Made by a program: the position numbers and the translations under genes. The notes under the pieces are model-generated. The model did not search any database. It was not told the origin of the DNA and worked only from the letters and a program-made list of their open reading frames with translations. A DNA stretch of 39,748 nt from Caldifarciminota bacterium (GTDB lineage: Bacteria > Hydrothermota > Tepidihabitantia > SM23-42), in assembly GCA_020343595.1 (NCBI GenBank), contig CP070802.1, positions 834,584-874,331 on the forward strand, in the 5' to 3' direction. Below are positions 23,682-32,297 of the stretch, piece after piece; the first letter of the stretch is position 1, and each line of letters begins with the position of its first letter.

Positions 23682-24307
23682 ATATATCACCTGATCCATG
23701 GGTTTGGCTTGCCGCTTTCCTGACCCTCTGCATATTTTCATTTCTCTACCGCGACAATATCCTGTACCGCTTTGCCGAGCATCTCTTCGTCGGCGTATCT
23801 GCAGGATACCTTGTTGCTCTAACCTGGCACAATCAAATAAGACCGAATCTGATTGAACCGCTTTTCATCCAGGGGAACCTACTCTATATTATACCACTCC
23901 TTTTCGCAATGTGTTACTTCGCCAGATTCATTCCTCGATTCAACCACCTGATAAGATTACCGATCGCCTTCGTGCTGGGATGGGGCTCGGGTGTGGCCAT
24001 TCCGGCTTTCTTCCAGAGAGACATCCTACGACAGGCGCAGGGAACACTGCTTGTTAGTGAGGCATTCACCAGATGGGATACCGGCCTCTGGGCAGTAGTA
24101 ATACTGGTGGGTGTCGCATCGACGCTGATATACTTCTTCTTCTCAAGAGAACGGAAGGGCGTGATCAAACCGGTGGCAAACCTCGGTATCATTTTTATCA
24201 TGCTCGGATTCGGCGCTTCATTCGGCTACACAGTGATGGCTCGTATCAGCCTGCTCATCGGCAGATTACAATTTCTCCTTGGAGAGTGGTTAGGGATAAT
24301 ACAGTAA
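23678..24307 (+). CDS. Multi-helix integral membrane protein, unknown function
   Basis: 209 residues, not recognised. About six hydrophobic segments: 9-22, 36-50, 68-84, 90-110, 130-150 and 165-190. YRFAEHLFVGVSAGYLVALTW and LPIAFVLGWGSGVAIPAFFQ look like conserved helix and loop parts. GAGGAGG precedes ATG 23678, which overlaps the previous stop as ATGA. It is the last gene of the SLBB/DUF6754-like cluster; no terminator follows, and the next 543 bases hold no gene. Confidence 0.78.
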   Translation: MNISPDPWVWLAAFLTLCIFSFLYRDNILYRFAEHLFVGVSAGYLVALTWHNQIRPNLIEPLFIQGNLLYIIPLLFAMCYFARFIPRFNHLIRLPIAFVLGWGSGVAIPAFFQRDILRQAQGTLLVSEAFTRWDTGLWAVVILVGVASTLIYFFFSRERKGVIKPVANLGIIFIMLGFGASFGYTVMARISLLIGRLQFLLGEWLGIIQ

Positions 24308-24428
24308 GAACAACTGATTCCTGATACAAGATACACTATGCCACCTGTCGTGGTTGTATGTCGTAGCTGCCAGTATGGTCACTGGGTTTGGGGTTTGGTC
24401 ATAAACCATTGGAATCGTTGTTCGGTTG

Positions 24429-24517
24429 CGAAAAGCGATACGTTGTCGAAACGTGGTCTCGGTCTCGTGAAAAAAGACGTTACCGACAAACGACACCTCT
24501 AGCCGTTTCGCTTTTCG
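24429..24517. repeat. 10-bp long-range inverted repeat
   Basis: CGAAAAGCGA (24429-24438) and its exact reverse complement TCGCTTTTCG (24508-24517), 69 bases apart. The right arm overlaps the hairpin at 24502-24525, so the two pairings are mutually exclusive. Confidence 0.6.
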
Positions 24518-24525
24518 AAACCGGC
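24502..24525. repeat. Hairpin, 9 bp with one bulge
   Basis: GCCGTTTCG (24502-24510), loop CTTTT, CGAAACCGGC (24516-24525) with one bulged C. No T-run follows, so it is not a standard terminator. Confidence 0.6.
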
Positions 24526-24706
24526 AAACGCAACCAGTGTTTCATTGTCTGTCTCGGTAATTGAAATTTGAGTATTGGGTTTTATTTGGATTTTGTTGCT
24601 TGTGATTTGGTATTTGCAGGCACTGTCGTTCGGTTTCGTACCGTGGGACGTGGCCTTTTTAACCAGTACGTGCTTCGTAACCATCAAACGTAACCAATGT
24701 TTCATT
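24525..24706 (+). repeat. 22-base direct repeat pair (24525-24546 and 24685-24706)
   Basis: The pair shares CAAACG-AACCA-TGTTTCATT with two transition differences in 22 bases, start points 160 bases apart. Upstream of each, GT(T/C)GTTCGGTT(G/T)CG also recurs (near 24416 and 24625), suggesting a decayed duplication of a longer unit with a deletion in the second copy. Confidence 0.65.
24561..24616 (+). repeat. TTTG-rich intergenic repeat, copy 2
   Basis: Contains TTGGGTTTT and TGTGATTTGGTATTTG (24601-24616); the latter matches 15 of 16 bases of the minus-strand copy at 13117-13132. Confidence 0.6.
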
Positions 24707-24726
24707 CTTAGCTTCCGTTGTTCTCA

Positions 24727-24800
24727 ACCTCTGAAGTTCCTTATTTTTCCGTACCTCTGAAGTTCATATCTTCCCAACTTCTGAATTTCCGTGTTTCAGG
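24727..24800 (+). repeat. Three imperfect tandem units of 24-26 bases
   Basis: Units at 24727-24752, 24753-24776 and 24777-24800 each begin AC(C/T)TCTGAA(G/T)TTC and then diverge. Too few and too unequal to be a CRISPR. Confidence 0.65.
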
Positions 24801-24816
24801 GAGCGTGTCTGTGGGA

Positions 24817-24844
24817 TTGACAACATGTTTGGCATGCGTATAAT
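24817..24844 (+). promoter_or_regulatory. Promoter of the SEC-C gene, leaderless type
   Basis: TTGACA (24817-24822), 16-bp spacer, TATAAT (24839-24844). ATG 24851 coincides with the predicted +1. Confidence 0.8.
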
Positions 24845-24850
24845 GAAAAT

Positions 24851-25420
24851 ATGGCATTAGCAGACATCCAGAAGAAAAACGCAGAGGACCGGAAACGTGA
24901 GAAAAGACTGGTTCACACGACCAATGCACTGAGTCGTGAGTATCTTGCATCACCAGCACTCAAGGGAAAGACGAAAACGTACAAGGATGCAGCCGAGTAC
25001 TTGACCAAAAGCCTACTCGATTACCTATTCTTCGAGGAGAAAAAAGAACTGCGCGAACTACACGAAAATCACATCCGCAATTTCATGCTCGTCTTCGTAC
25101 CCAGTAAGCTGAGCTTATCCGCCCCGACGATGGAACATATCTCTGATATACTGACCGGTTTCATTGATTTCCTGGACGTTTCCGGGCAAATAAAGAACGG
25201 TGACCATATCAAAGATACGATCAAAAAGGAAAAAAAGTCCTTTCAAAAAATGATGCTCACACCTGCCAAGTCTGCACGAACCAAGAGGTCGGATGCTTCG
25301 AACAAGACAAGCAAGACAAAAACAGCAAAAAAAACCGAAACAGAAGAAAAGGTAGGCCGCAACGATCCTTGCCCCTGCGGCAGCGGAAAGAAATTCAAGA
25401 AATGCTGCGGGCAGAATTGA
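24851..25420 (+). CDS. SEC-C zinc-binding motif protein
   Basis: 189 residues. A helical N-terminal domain (about 1-130) of unknown fold, a Lys/Ser/Thr-rich linker (about 135-165), then a C-terminal SEC-C motif ([18 protein letters not shown]) with all three Cys positions of CxCx(8)C plus the fourth Cys, as at the end of SecA. In SecA this motif binds zinc and contacts SecB or ribosomes; in stand-alone proteins it is a general nucleic-acid or ribosome-linked module of uncertain role. No SecA helicase domains are present. The start is set by the promoter immediately upstream. The flanking genes are unrelated, so context gives little. Confidence 0.85.
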   Translation: MALADIQKKNAEDRKREKRLVHTTNALSREYLASPALKGKTKTYKDAAEYLTKSLLDYLFFEEKKELRELHENHIRNFMLVFVPSKLSLSAPTMEHISDILTGFIDFLDVSGQIKNGDHIKDTIKKEKKSFQKMMLTPAKSARTKRSDASNKTSKTKTAKKTETEEKVGRNDPCPCGSGKKFKKCCGQN

Positions 25421-25483
25421 TGCCGCTGTTTCTACATATTTGAGAAAAGATTTCCTCACGTTCTAGTCGACTAAGATCAGAAT

Positions 25484-27691
25484 ATGTTATCAGCACTATT
25501 ACTTGCTGTATTCACTGTCAATTCCATTCCTTTAGACGATACCAGCAGCACCGACACCCAATACGCACGCATCGGTATTTCCCTATCTGGTGGTGCCTTT
25601 CATGGTCTAGCCCACATCGGAGTCCTGAAGGTCTTGGACCGCGAAGGGATCATACCATCCTGCATTGCCGGAAGCAGCATGGGTTCCCTGGTGGGCGGTA
25701 TCTACGCGGCCGGCTACAGCCCGGCCGCGATCGAGAGTATCGTCGTGAATGCCTCCCTCTCCGAATTCTTCGGCTCGACCGTGCCTTTTGGCGCACGCTA
25801 TCTGCCGGAAAGACAGCAGAGCGAGCGGTATACATTAGTCCTCAGCCATAGAAACTTTATTCCGAAGTTGCCGTCCGGTGTGATATCACTACAGAATTTC
25901 GAATTTCTATTGATGGATTTACTTTCAGATATCGAGTTTCAAACCAATCACGATTTCGACAATCTACCAATACCCTATCGCGCGGTCGCGGTTGATCTCA
26001 TGAGCGGCAATCTGGTAACGCTGAAGAACGGCCGCCTTGAGCAGGCTATCAGAGCGAGCATAGCGATCCCAGGAGCATTTCCTCCCGAAACGATCGACAC
26101 CCTCGCGTTGGTCGATGGTGGTGTCCATCAGTTTCTACCGGTTCAGCCACTTATCGAATTCGAACCCGACCTTATCATCGCAAGCACGACAGTACGCGTG
26201 AAACCCGAAGCAGATCACCATGGGTTAATTGACGTGCTCTCGCGGACTATCGACCTCATGACCATGGCCGATTACCGTGAGCAACTCAAACTGGCTGATA
26301 TCGTCATCGAACCAAATGTCGATCCGTTCTTGCCTTCCGATTTGAATCGCGCGAGCGAATTGATCGAGGCCGGCGAAAGGGCAGCAGAAGCTGCTCTGCC
26401 CGAGATAAGGGCGAAATTGAACGGACGGAAGGTACGCGTAAAGCCTGAATTGAAATTTGATAGGATCTACCCCTATGTGAGCAGTATCCAATTCGAGGGT
26501 CTCAAAGTCACTAGTACTTCGACCGTACGCCACCTCGTAAGAACAAAAAGGGGCACAAGACTTAATTTCGACATGCTACACGAAGATATGATAATGCTAT
26601 ACAACACTGGACTATTCTCGGATATAAATTACAAGCTGGTATTCCATGCTGATGATTCAGTCCAGGTAGTGTATCAGACCAAGGAGAGTCAATATGGCTT
26701 CTATGCACTCGGTGTCCGTTATGATAACAGCGATAATCTCATTCTGGGCATTGAGGGTGGCCAGGGAAACCTCTGGGGTACCGGCGCAAGCATTAGGGCC
26801 GCTCTCTGTCTCGGTAATCCACGCGCACTGAGATTGGGTTTGACAGGCACACGGCTGTTTGCCTTTCCAGTGGGTTACAGGATTGATATGTTCCGTGGTT
26901 CCATTGACCGACCTTATTTCGCAAACAGTACCTGGATAACAACGTATAACACAACATACCATGGAGGGTTGATTGAAGCCGGGTACATACTTGGGAACAA
27001 TGCCTTCTTCAAAATCGGCATCTGCGCGCGGGAGGTAATCTACCGACTACCTCCAGTACCAATCTTCGATTCGATACCGGCAAATGAATGGGTCGTCGGA
27101 CCGACTTTACGGATGGAATACAACAACTATGACGACCTGCACTTGCCAAATAAAGGAACATCATATGTAGCAGAGATAATCTATTCTACTGAAAGACTCA
27201 ACGCATCTGCTGACTTTTCCCGAATCGATTTTTCGTTTGACCATTACATACCGCTTTCATCCCGCGTACTGGTCCACCCTGGATTGGATCTGGGAATTTC
27301 TCATGGCGATCTTGCATGGGATTACCATTTTCACACCGGTGGGAATAATTTCATCGGATATGAAAATGGATACTTCACAACCAGAAATCGTGTCGTATTG
27401 CGTCTCAGTCTTGAATACAGAATACTCAACTTATTGGATTTGAAAGATTATCCGGTATATCTCCAGCTGATTTCCAATGTCGCAACATTTGAACGTCCCG
27501 ATGGCTTGTTCTCTAACGGAAATTGGGTGTCAGAACTGCACTGGGGTACTGGAATAGGTATCAGAACCAACACACCGATCGGTCCTCTCAACCTATCGGT
27601 GGGAATAGGCGACATCAAGAAAGACGACCTTCTCGGTGCGCGTGTCAATTACTACATTTCAATAGGTAAAGAATTTCGGTATACGAAGTAA
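25484..27691 (+). CDS. Patatin-POTRA-beta-barrel protein (type Vd/PlpD-like), copy 1
   Basis: 735 residues: short signal peptide (about 1-16), patatin phospholipase domain (about 28-300), POTRA domain (about 328-405; VSSIQFEGLKVTSTSTVRHL, MLYNTGLFSDINYKL) and an Omp85-type 16-strand barrel (about 410-735) ending GKEFRYTK. Catalytic parts are intact: oxyanion glycines in SLSGGAFHG (35-37), nucleophile Ser65 in GSSMG, and Asp211 in VDGGVHQF. In PlpD of Pseudomonas the same order makes a lipase whose own barrel sits in the outer membrane. The loop motif here, HTGGNNFIGY, lacks the Arg of BamA loop 6, as in type Vd proteins. No ribosome binding site; a weak -10 (TAAGAT, 25472-25477) would make it leaderless, but no good -35 is seen. 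Confidence 0.88.
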   Translation: MLSALLLAVFTVNSIPLDDTSSTDTQYARIGISLSGGAFHGLAHIGVLKVLDREGIIPSCIAGSSMGSLVGGIYAAGYSPAAIESIVVNASLSEFFGSTVPFGARYLPERQQSERYTLVLSHRNFIPKLPSGVISLQNFEFLLMDLLSDIEFQTNHDFDNLPIPYRAVAVDLMSGNLVTLKNGRLEQAIRASIAIPGAFPPETIDTLALVDGGVHQFLPVQPLIEFEPDLIIASTTVRVKPEADHHGLIDVLSRTIDLMTMADYREQLKLADIVIEPNVDPFLPSDLNRASELIEAGERAAEAALPEIRAKLNGRKVRVKPELKFDRIYPYVSSIQFEGLKVTSTSTVRHLVRTKRGTRLNFDMLHEDMIMLYNTGLFSDINYKLVFHADDSVQVVYQTKESQYGFYALGVRYDNSDNLILGIEGGQGNLWGTGASIRAALCLGNPRALRLGLTGTRLFAFPVGYRIDMFRGSIDRPYFANSTWITTYNTTYHGGLIEAGYILGNNAFFKIGICAREVIYRLPPVPIFDSIPANEWVVGPTLRMEYNNYDDLHLPNKGTSYVAEIIYSTERLNASADFSRIDFSFDHYIPLSSRVLVHPGLDLGISHGDLAWDYHFHTGGNNFIGYENGYFTTRNRVVLRLSLEYRILNLLDLKDYPVYLQLISNVATFERPDGLFSNGNWVSELHWGTGIGIRTNTPIGPLNLSVGIGDIKKDDLLGARVNYYISIGKEFRYTK

Positions 27692-27732
27692 CGACATTCC
27701 CTAGCACATTCAGGATCGTCGCCTCATCCCCC

Positions 27733-27760
27733 TTGACAACACGCATTCTGTGCAGATAAT
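27733..27760 (+). promoter_or_regulatory. Promoter of the second patatin gene
   Basis: TTGACA (27733-27738), 16-bp spacer, GATAAT (27755-27760), giving a leader of about 13 bases. It lies in the gap between the two paralogues, so copy 2 can be expressed on its own. Confidence 0.65.
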
Positions 27761-27779
27761 AAAATCCAATAGGTATACT

Positions 27780-29981
27780 ATGAAACCTGTAGTTCTTATC
27801 GTATTGTTTTCTATTGTACTCGGGCATCCAAAATCGCTCACGGACAGTAATGCAGTTGTAGGTCTCACTCTATCCGCCGGCGGCGCTCTCGGTTTTGCCC
27901 ATATCGGTGTACTCAAAGTACTCGAACGTGAGCAAATACCCGTCTCCTATATTTCATCCAACAGTATGGGATCGATAATAGGCGGGCTCTATGCAGCAGG
28001 ATACAGCGTCGCACAAATAGAGAGCATAGCTGTGGCTCAGGATTGGCAGGATCTGCTAAGTCCAAGTTTCAAACATACCACGAAATACGTGCCTAAGAGC
28101 CATCAAATTCGGCGATATGTCTTCAGGTGGTCACATGATTGGTTCGTGCCTTCCATACCGCGCGAATTGATATCGCTGCAAAAAGTAGAATTTCTTTTAA
28201 TGAGATTACTATCGAAGATTGAGTATGATACAGAATACTACTTTGACAATCTCAGAATACCGCTACGAGTAATTGCCGTCGATATCGTGTCCGGCCGTAG
28301 GGTCGTCATCAAACGAGGAAGGCTCGACCGTGTAATCCGAGGTAGTATCGCCCTGCCTGCAGTATTCGCTCCTCAGACTGCATTGGACGAGGGTATACTT
28401 GTGGATGGCGGTGTACTTCAATACTTTCCGGTCGATCCGCTTCTCGAATTCCAACCCGACATAATAATCGCCAGTCTTACAATCGTACAAGATACGACCG
28501 TCGGAACTACCATAGCGGATGTTCTCAGCAAGGTTACAAGCATTGTGGGATTCGAAGATATCGCAAGACAGAAGTCGCTGGCAGACGTCGTCATTGAACC
28601 CGATCTCAATCAATTTAATGCGCAGGATTATGCACGTGTCTCAGATATCATTGCGGCCGGTGAAGAGGCGGCGCAAGCCAAAGTCCCTGCGATTCGCGAC
28701 GTCCTTTCAGGGCGTGTGCCGGTCGCGAACCCTAAGACAATTAATGAAAGAAAGACTCCGTATGTAAGAAACGTTGATTTCATTGGGTTGGAGCAGACAC
28801 GTAAGGCTACTGTTCGCAAGGAGATCCGAATAAGCCCAGGCATGCCTCTCAATTTCGAAATGTTGATCGATGGTCTCGCAAAATTGTACGAAACTGGATT
28901 GTTCAGTCATATAGACTATGATCTGCTGCCCGTGACCGCAGATTCGGTAGACGTATTGATAAAAGTTGACGAGCAGTCATATGGATTTTACCTTATGGGC
29001 CTACGATATGACAATGCCGACAACGCTACGATCGGATTAGAAGTCGGTCAAAGTAACATCCTGGGTTCGGGTATCTGCTTACGCGCCGCCATCCACCTCG
29101 GCGACCCAAATGAATACCGGCTCGGTATAACCGACACCAGGATGCTCGCACATCCCATGGGGTATCAGATCGATCTATTCTGGAATTCAATTGACCGTTC
29201 ATTCTACGACAATGGAGAATGGCTTGAGGATTACAATGTAGACACACGCGGCGGCATCGCCGAACTGGGATGTGCATGGGCTCAGCGATCGTACGTCAAT
29301 ACAGGGGTTAAAGCCTATCAAGCGATTTACAGATTGCCCGAGGCTACTTTCAGTGATACTCTACCACGTCGAGAATGGGTATGCGGTCCATACCTCAACC
29401 TTGAGATCGATGACTCCAATGATCCGTACTTTCCACTCAGGGGCGGAAGGTTCGGGTTCAAGGTGTTCTATTCACTTGAAGCAATCGGGGCAAGAAACAA
29501 TGCGCTCAAGTTAAACATCTTTGCCGACCGGCTCATTCCTATAACACGCTGGCTCACCCTTGCAGCCGGGTTTGAATCAGGTACATCCACGGGCGAACTT
29601 GCCTGGGCAGAACATTTCCACACCGGTGGTTCCAATTTTGTCGGTTTCGCAAACGACGAGTTCACAACCGCCCATCGTACAAGGATCCATCTGGGCTTGG
29701 AATTCCCCACCTATGCTATCCTTAGCGAAAAGAGTCCGATAATTGTACAGATACTGGCGGATGCAGCTATTTTTGAACCACCTGACGTCTTACTGCCATC
29801 GAACAATCTTGAATTTGAAGATATGGAAGTTGGTCTTGGAGCCGGGATACGCGCAAACACACCCATCGGCCCATTTCGCTTTGTCTTTGGGATCGGAAAC
29901 CCCCATCGAAAGCCCCTGAGTGACAATATACAGTACCGGATACATTTCTCACTTGGAAGGGATTTCCGCTACACAAAATAG
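27780..29981 (+). CDS. Patatin-POTRA-beta-barrel protein (type Vd/PlpD-like), copy 2
   Basis: 733 residues from ATG 27780 (MKPVVLIVLFSIVLG signal peptide); an in-frame GTG at 27750 would precede the predicted transcript start. Same order and nearly the same length as the gene upstream: patatin (about 27-300), POTRA (about 325-400; VRNVDFIGLEQTRKATVRKE) and barrel to the terminal GRDFRYTK. Ser62 and Asp209 (VDGGVLQYFP) are present, and the oxyanion SAGGALGFAHIG is kept. The nucleophile elbow, however, reads SNSMG instead of GxSxG, so the first Gly is replaced by Ser60. Activity may be altered (inference). Clearly a tandem duplicate, already well diverged. It converges on the symporter gene with 15 bases between stops. 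Confidence 0.88.
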   Translation: MKPVVLIVLFSIVLGHPKSLTDSNAVVGLTLSAGGALGFAHIGVLKVLEREQIPVSYISSNSMGSIIGGLYAAGYSVAQIESIAVAQDWQDLLSPSFKHTTKYVPKSHQIRRYVFRWSHDWFVPSIPRELISLQKVEFLLMRLLSKIEYDTEYYFDNLRIPLRVIAVDIVSGRRVVIKRGRLDRVIRGSIALPAVFAPQTALDEGILVDGGVLQYFPVDPLLEFQPDIIIASLTIVQDTTVGTTIADVLSKVTSIVGFEDIARQKSLADVVIEPDLNQFNAQDYARVSDIIAAGEEAAQAKVPAIRDVLSGRVPVANPKTINERKTPYVRNVDFIGLEQTRKATVRKEIRISPGMPLNFEMLIDGLAKLYETGLFSHIDYDLLPVTADSVDVLIKVDEQSYGFYLMGLRYDNADNATIGLEVGQSNILGSGICLRAAIHLGDPNEYRLGITDTRMLAHPMGYQIDLFWNSIDRSFYDNGEWLEDYNVDTRGGIAELGCAWAQRSYVNTGVKAYQAIYRLPEATFSDTLPRREWVCGPYLNLEIDDSNDPYFPLRGGRFGFKVFYSLEAIGARNNALKLNIFADRLIPITRWLTLAAGFESGTSTGELAWAEHFHTGGSNFVGFANDEFTTAHRTRIHLGLEFPTYAILSEKSPIIVQILADAAIFEPPDVLLPSNNLEFEDMEVGLGAGIRANTPIGPFRFVFGIGNPHRKPLSDNIQYRIHFSLGRDFRYTK

Positions 29982-29996
29982 CACACCAAACTGACC

Positions 29997-31418
29997 TCAT
30001 TCCTTCTGCAACAGTGTAAAGACAATTGCACAAACAAATGCGATTATGAACGTTGCAGCGCGCGCCGTGAAAACAGAATCGAGACCCGTGGTCATCCAGA
30101 CAACTGTCGTTGCAAAACCAGAAACGAGTGACGCGATCACACCCGATGCATTGAATCTCTTCCAGAAGAAGGAAAGAATGACTGCGGGCGCAAAAGAGCA
30201 TCCGATACCTGCCCAGGCCCAGCCTACTATCGTATAGATCAGACTCTTCGACGTGAATGCCATAACGAGTGCGATCAGTCCAACCACAAGGATCGTAATA
30301 CGTGAAAGCAGAACGAGTTTCCGGTCATCAAAGTCCTTGCGCAGAGCCTTGTGCACGATATCCTCGCTGATTGAAGATGTGGCGATCAGCAGTTGTGAAT
30401 CCGCCGTCGACATCATTGCCGCAACCGCACCGGCAAGTAGTATCCCAGCGAGCCAGGGAGGCATGAGTTTCAGTAACATGAAGGGAAGGATCTGCTCGGG
30501 ATCAGACACGGCACCGCTGCCAAAAAGTGCGATCGCGGCAATACCAAGTGTGATCGCTCCAGCATACGCCAGCAGCGTCCAGATTATGGCGACCGCTGAG
30601 CCGATCTTAACGTCCCGGTCAGACCGCATTGCCATCCATCGGGCATCGAGCTGTGGCTGGCCGCCGAGATAACCAAAGAACCACGAGAAATTATTGAAAA
30701 TAAGGGTCCCGGCGGCAAAACCAACCGCTCCGCCGGTCCACGAGTCTAAACCGCCTCCGGCAAGAGCCAGCGCGCTGGTGATCGAAATATTACTCTGCGC
30801 AATGGCGACGAGCGCAACGATTGGTGTTACTACGAGTGTTACTATCATCAGTATGGCCTGTATCACATCAGTCCAGACCACGGACAGGAAACCCCCGGCC
30901 ATTGCGTACAGAATGACAACGACCGCAGAAATAACGATCCCCCATGTGACCGGAATGCCAAAGGTTATATTCAGTGTCTTACCGCCACCGCTAAACTGCG
31001 CCGCAACATAAAGCACAAAGAAGAAGATGATGATGATACTTGAGAACCACCTTATGAACTTACCCCGGCCTGCATATTTTGTAGCCAGATAGTCTGGCAG
31101 GGTCAGCGTATCGTATTTATCGCGTTCCCGCCTGAATTCTCTCGCCAGCCAGAGCCAGGAGACGGCGATACCCATAACACACCCAATGGCGATCCATATT
31201 GATGAAAGCCCCGCGGCAAATGCAAAACCAGTCAACCCCAGCAGACACCAGGCCGATTCGCCGGTCGCTCTTTCTGAGAGAGCAAGGGCCCAACCTGGTA
31301 TCCTCTTACCGCCGAGATGGAAATCGGCCTGGGTCATCTTCTTTCTGGCAAAATACAGACCGATCCCCATGATCAATGCAAGGTATAGCACGAATTCTAT
31401 CGTGACAATGCTATTCAT
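29997..31418 (-). CDS. Sodium:solute symporter (SSS/PutP family)
   Basis: 473 residues with about 13 hydrophobic segments, the usual SSS core length. Typical features: N-terminal YFARKKMTQADFHLGGKRIPGW (the ....A..F..GGR...W pattern), SERATGESAWCLLGLTGFAF, PDYLATKYAGRG and the central YAMAGGFLSVVWTDVIQAILM signature; later AGAVAAMMSTADSQLL carries the Ser/Thr pair that binds sodium in this family. Proline, pantothenate, sugar and acetate carriers all share these, so the substrate is not assigned; PutP-like is the closest impression. AAAGGAGG precedes ATG 31418, 12 bases after the ABC permease gene, so it is probably the fourth gene of that operon. Confidence 0.9.
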   Translation of the reverse strand: MNSIVTIEFVLYLALIMGIGLYFARKKMTQADFHLGGKRIPGWALALSERATGESAWCLLGLTGFAFAAGLSSIWIAIGCVMGIAVSWLWLAREFRRERDKYDTLTLPDYLATKYAGRGKFIRWFSSIIIIFFFVLYVAAQFSGGGKTLNITFGIPVTWGIVISAVVVILYAMAGGFLSVVWTDVIQAILMIVTLVVTPIVALVAIAQSNISITSALALAGGGLDSWTGGAVGFAAGTLIFNNFSWFFGYLGGQPQLDARWMAMRSDRDVKIGSAVAIIWTLLAYAGAITLGIAAIALFGSGAVSDPEQILPFMLLKLMPPWLAGILLAGAVAAMMSTADSQLLIATSSISEDIVHKALRKDFDDRKLVLLSRITILVVGLIALVMAFTSKSLIYTIVGWAWAGIGCSFAPAVILSFFWKRFNASGVIASLVSGFATTVVWMTTGLDSVFTARAATFIIAFVCAIVFTLLQKE

Positions 31419-31430
31419 CTAATCCTCCTT

Positions 31431-32294
31431 TCAGTAAATTGAAAGCGAGCCTTTTTTCCGACCATAACGGTCCATGACCAAAAATACGATCATGCCGAAT
31501 GTCAGCCACACGATCAATATTAAGAACAGACGCAGAATGATCGTCGGCAGACCGATAACGAGTTCCTCGCCCAGCAGGAAATGCCGGACGCCGATGATAC
31601 CATATGTGGTAGGAAGGAACATCGACATCTTTCGCAATACAAGCGGTAATACTGCCAGCGGATATGCGATGGGCGTCACGACGACGATGAGCGTCGAGAG
31701 TGCTTCTGACACGACCCACCATTGCTTTAGCGCGATCGTCAAACCGGCAACAATGATACCAAGCCCATAAAGACCGAGTAACATCAACAAGACGATCGAC
31801 AAGGCCATGAAAATGCCGCTCATTTGAAGAACAATTGCGAAGAAGGTTGCGATAACTACCGCCTGTATGAGCATTATCAACCCCTGGTGGCACGTTGAAT
31901 GGAGCGCCATTCCAGCGACATACACCCAGCGCGGAACCGGCGCAACGAAGATCGTTTCAAGGGTACCAAACCATTGTTCCTTGCGCAAAGAGAAACCCAT
32001 TGCCCAGCACGCGGTATTCAAGAAGCCTATGAACAAGTACCCGATGAATGTGTAGGCAACCATGTCACTTATTCCGGTAATGCTCCTCAGATGCTCTGAG
32101 TATCGGCCCCCGAGTAAGGCAAACCCATATAGGAAGTATGGAAAAAGATACACGAACGGCTCGATGAATTGCCGTATAAAATCAGGTTTGTAGGTCAATT
32201 CTATCTTCCATTCCTTAATGTTCTCGGCGTTGACTGCGCGGAGATAATGGAAGAACGTTTTCAACATCCTTTTACGATTGTCTCTCAATGACAT
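31431..32294 (-). CDS. ABC-2 type transporter permease (second)
   Basis: 287 residues with six hydrophobic segments (about 45-62, 75-100, 125-150, 155-180, 185-215 and 250-275) and the ABC-2 layout: a cytoplasmic N-terminal helix (KEWKIELTYKPDFIRQFIEP), then the ETIFVAPVPRWVYVAG coupling region equivalent to the LE.L...P.....i.G pattern. It pairs with the adjacent permease (three bases apart) and the ATPase gene to form an exporter of the drug/lipid/polysaccharide type. The start at 32294 has no clear ribosome binding site and probably depends on coupling to the gene before it. Confidence 0.88.
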   Translation of the reverse strand: MSLRDNRKRMLKTFFHYLRAVNAENIKEWKIELTYKPDFIRQFIEPFVYLFPYFLYGFALLGGRYSEHLRSITGISDMVAYTFIGYLFIGFLNTACWAMGFSLRKEQWFGTLETIFVAPVPRWVYVAGMALHSTCHQGLIMLIQAVVIATFFAIVLQMSGIFMALSIVLLMLLGLYGLGIIVAGLTIALKQWWVVSEALSTLIVVVTPIAYPLAVLPLVLRKMSMFLPTTYGIIGVRHFLLGEELVIGLPTIILRLFLILIVWLTFGMIVFLVMDRYGRKKGSLSIY

Positions 32295-32297
32295 ATG

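Larger units (their letters stand above)
24308..24850. other. 543-base gene-free, repeat-rich stretch
   Basis: No reading frame here looks like a real protein. It contains a 22-base direct repeat, a TTTG-rich repeat, an AGTTC-type tandem repeat, a 9-bp hairpin and a 10-bp inverted repeat, with the SEC-C promoter at its right end. Items are listed separately. Confidence 0.75.

Noticed and set aside
24727..24800. Possible CRISPR
   Set aside because: Only three unequal, imperfect units without spacers of constant length, and no cas genes.
25451..25477. Leaderless promoter of the first patatin gene
   Set aside because: TAAGAT (25472-25477) is at the right distance from ATG 25484 but no acceptable -35 is present, so it is not listed as a feature.
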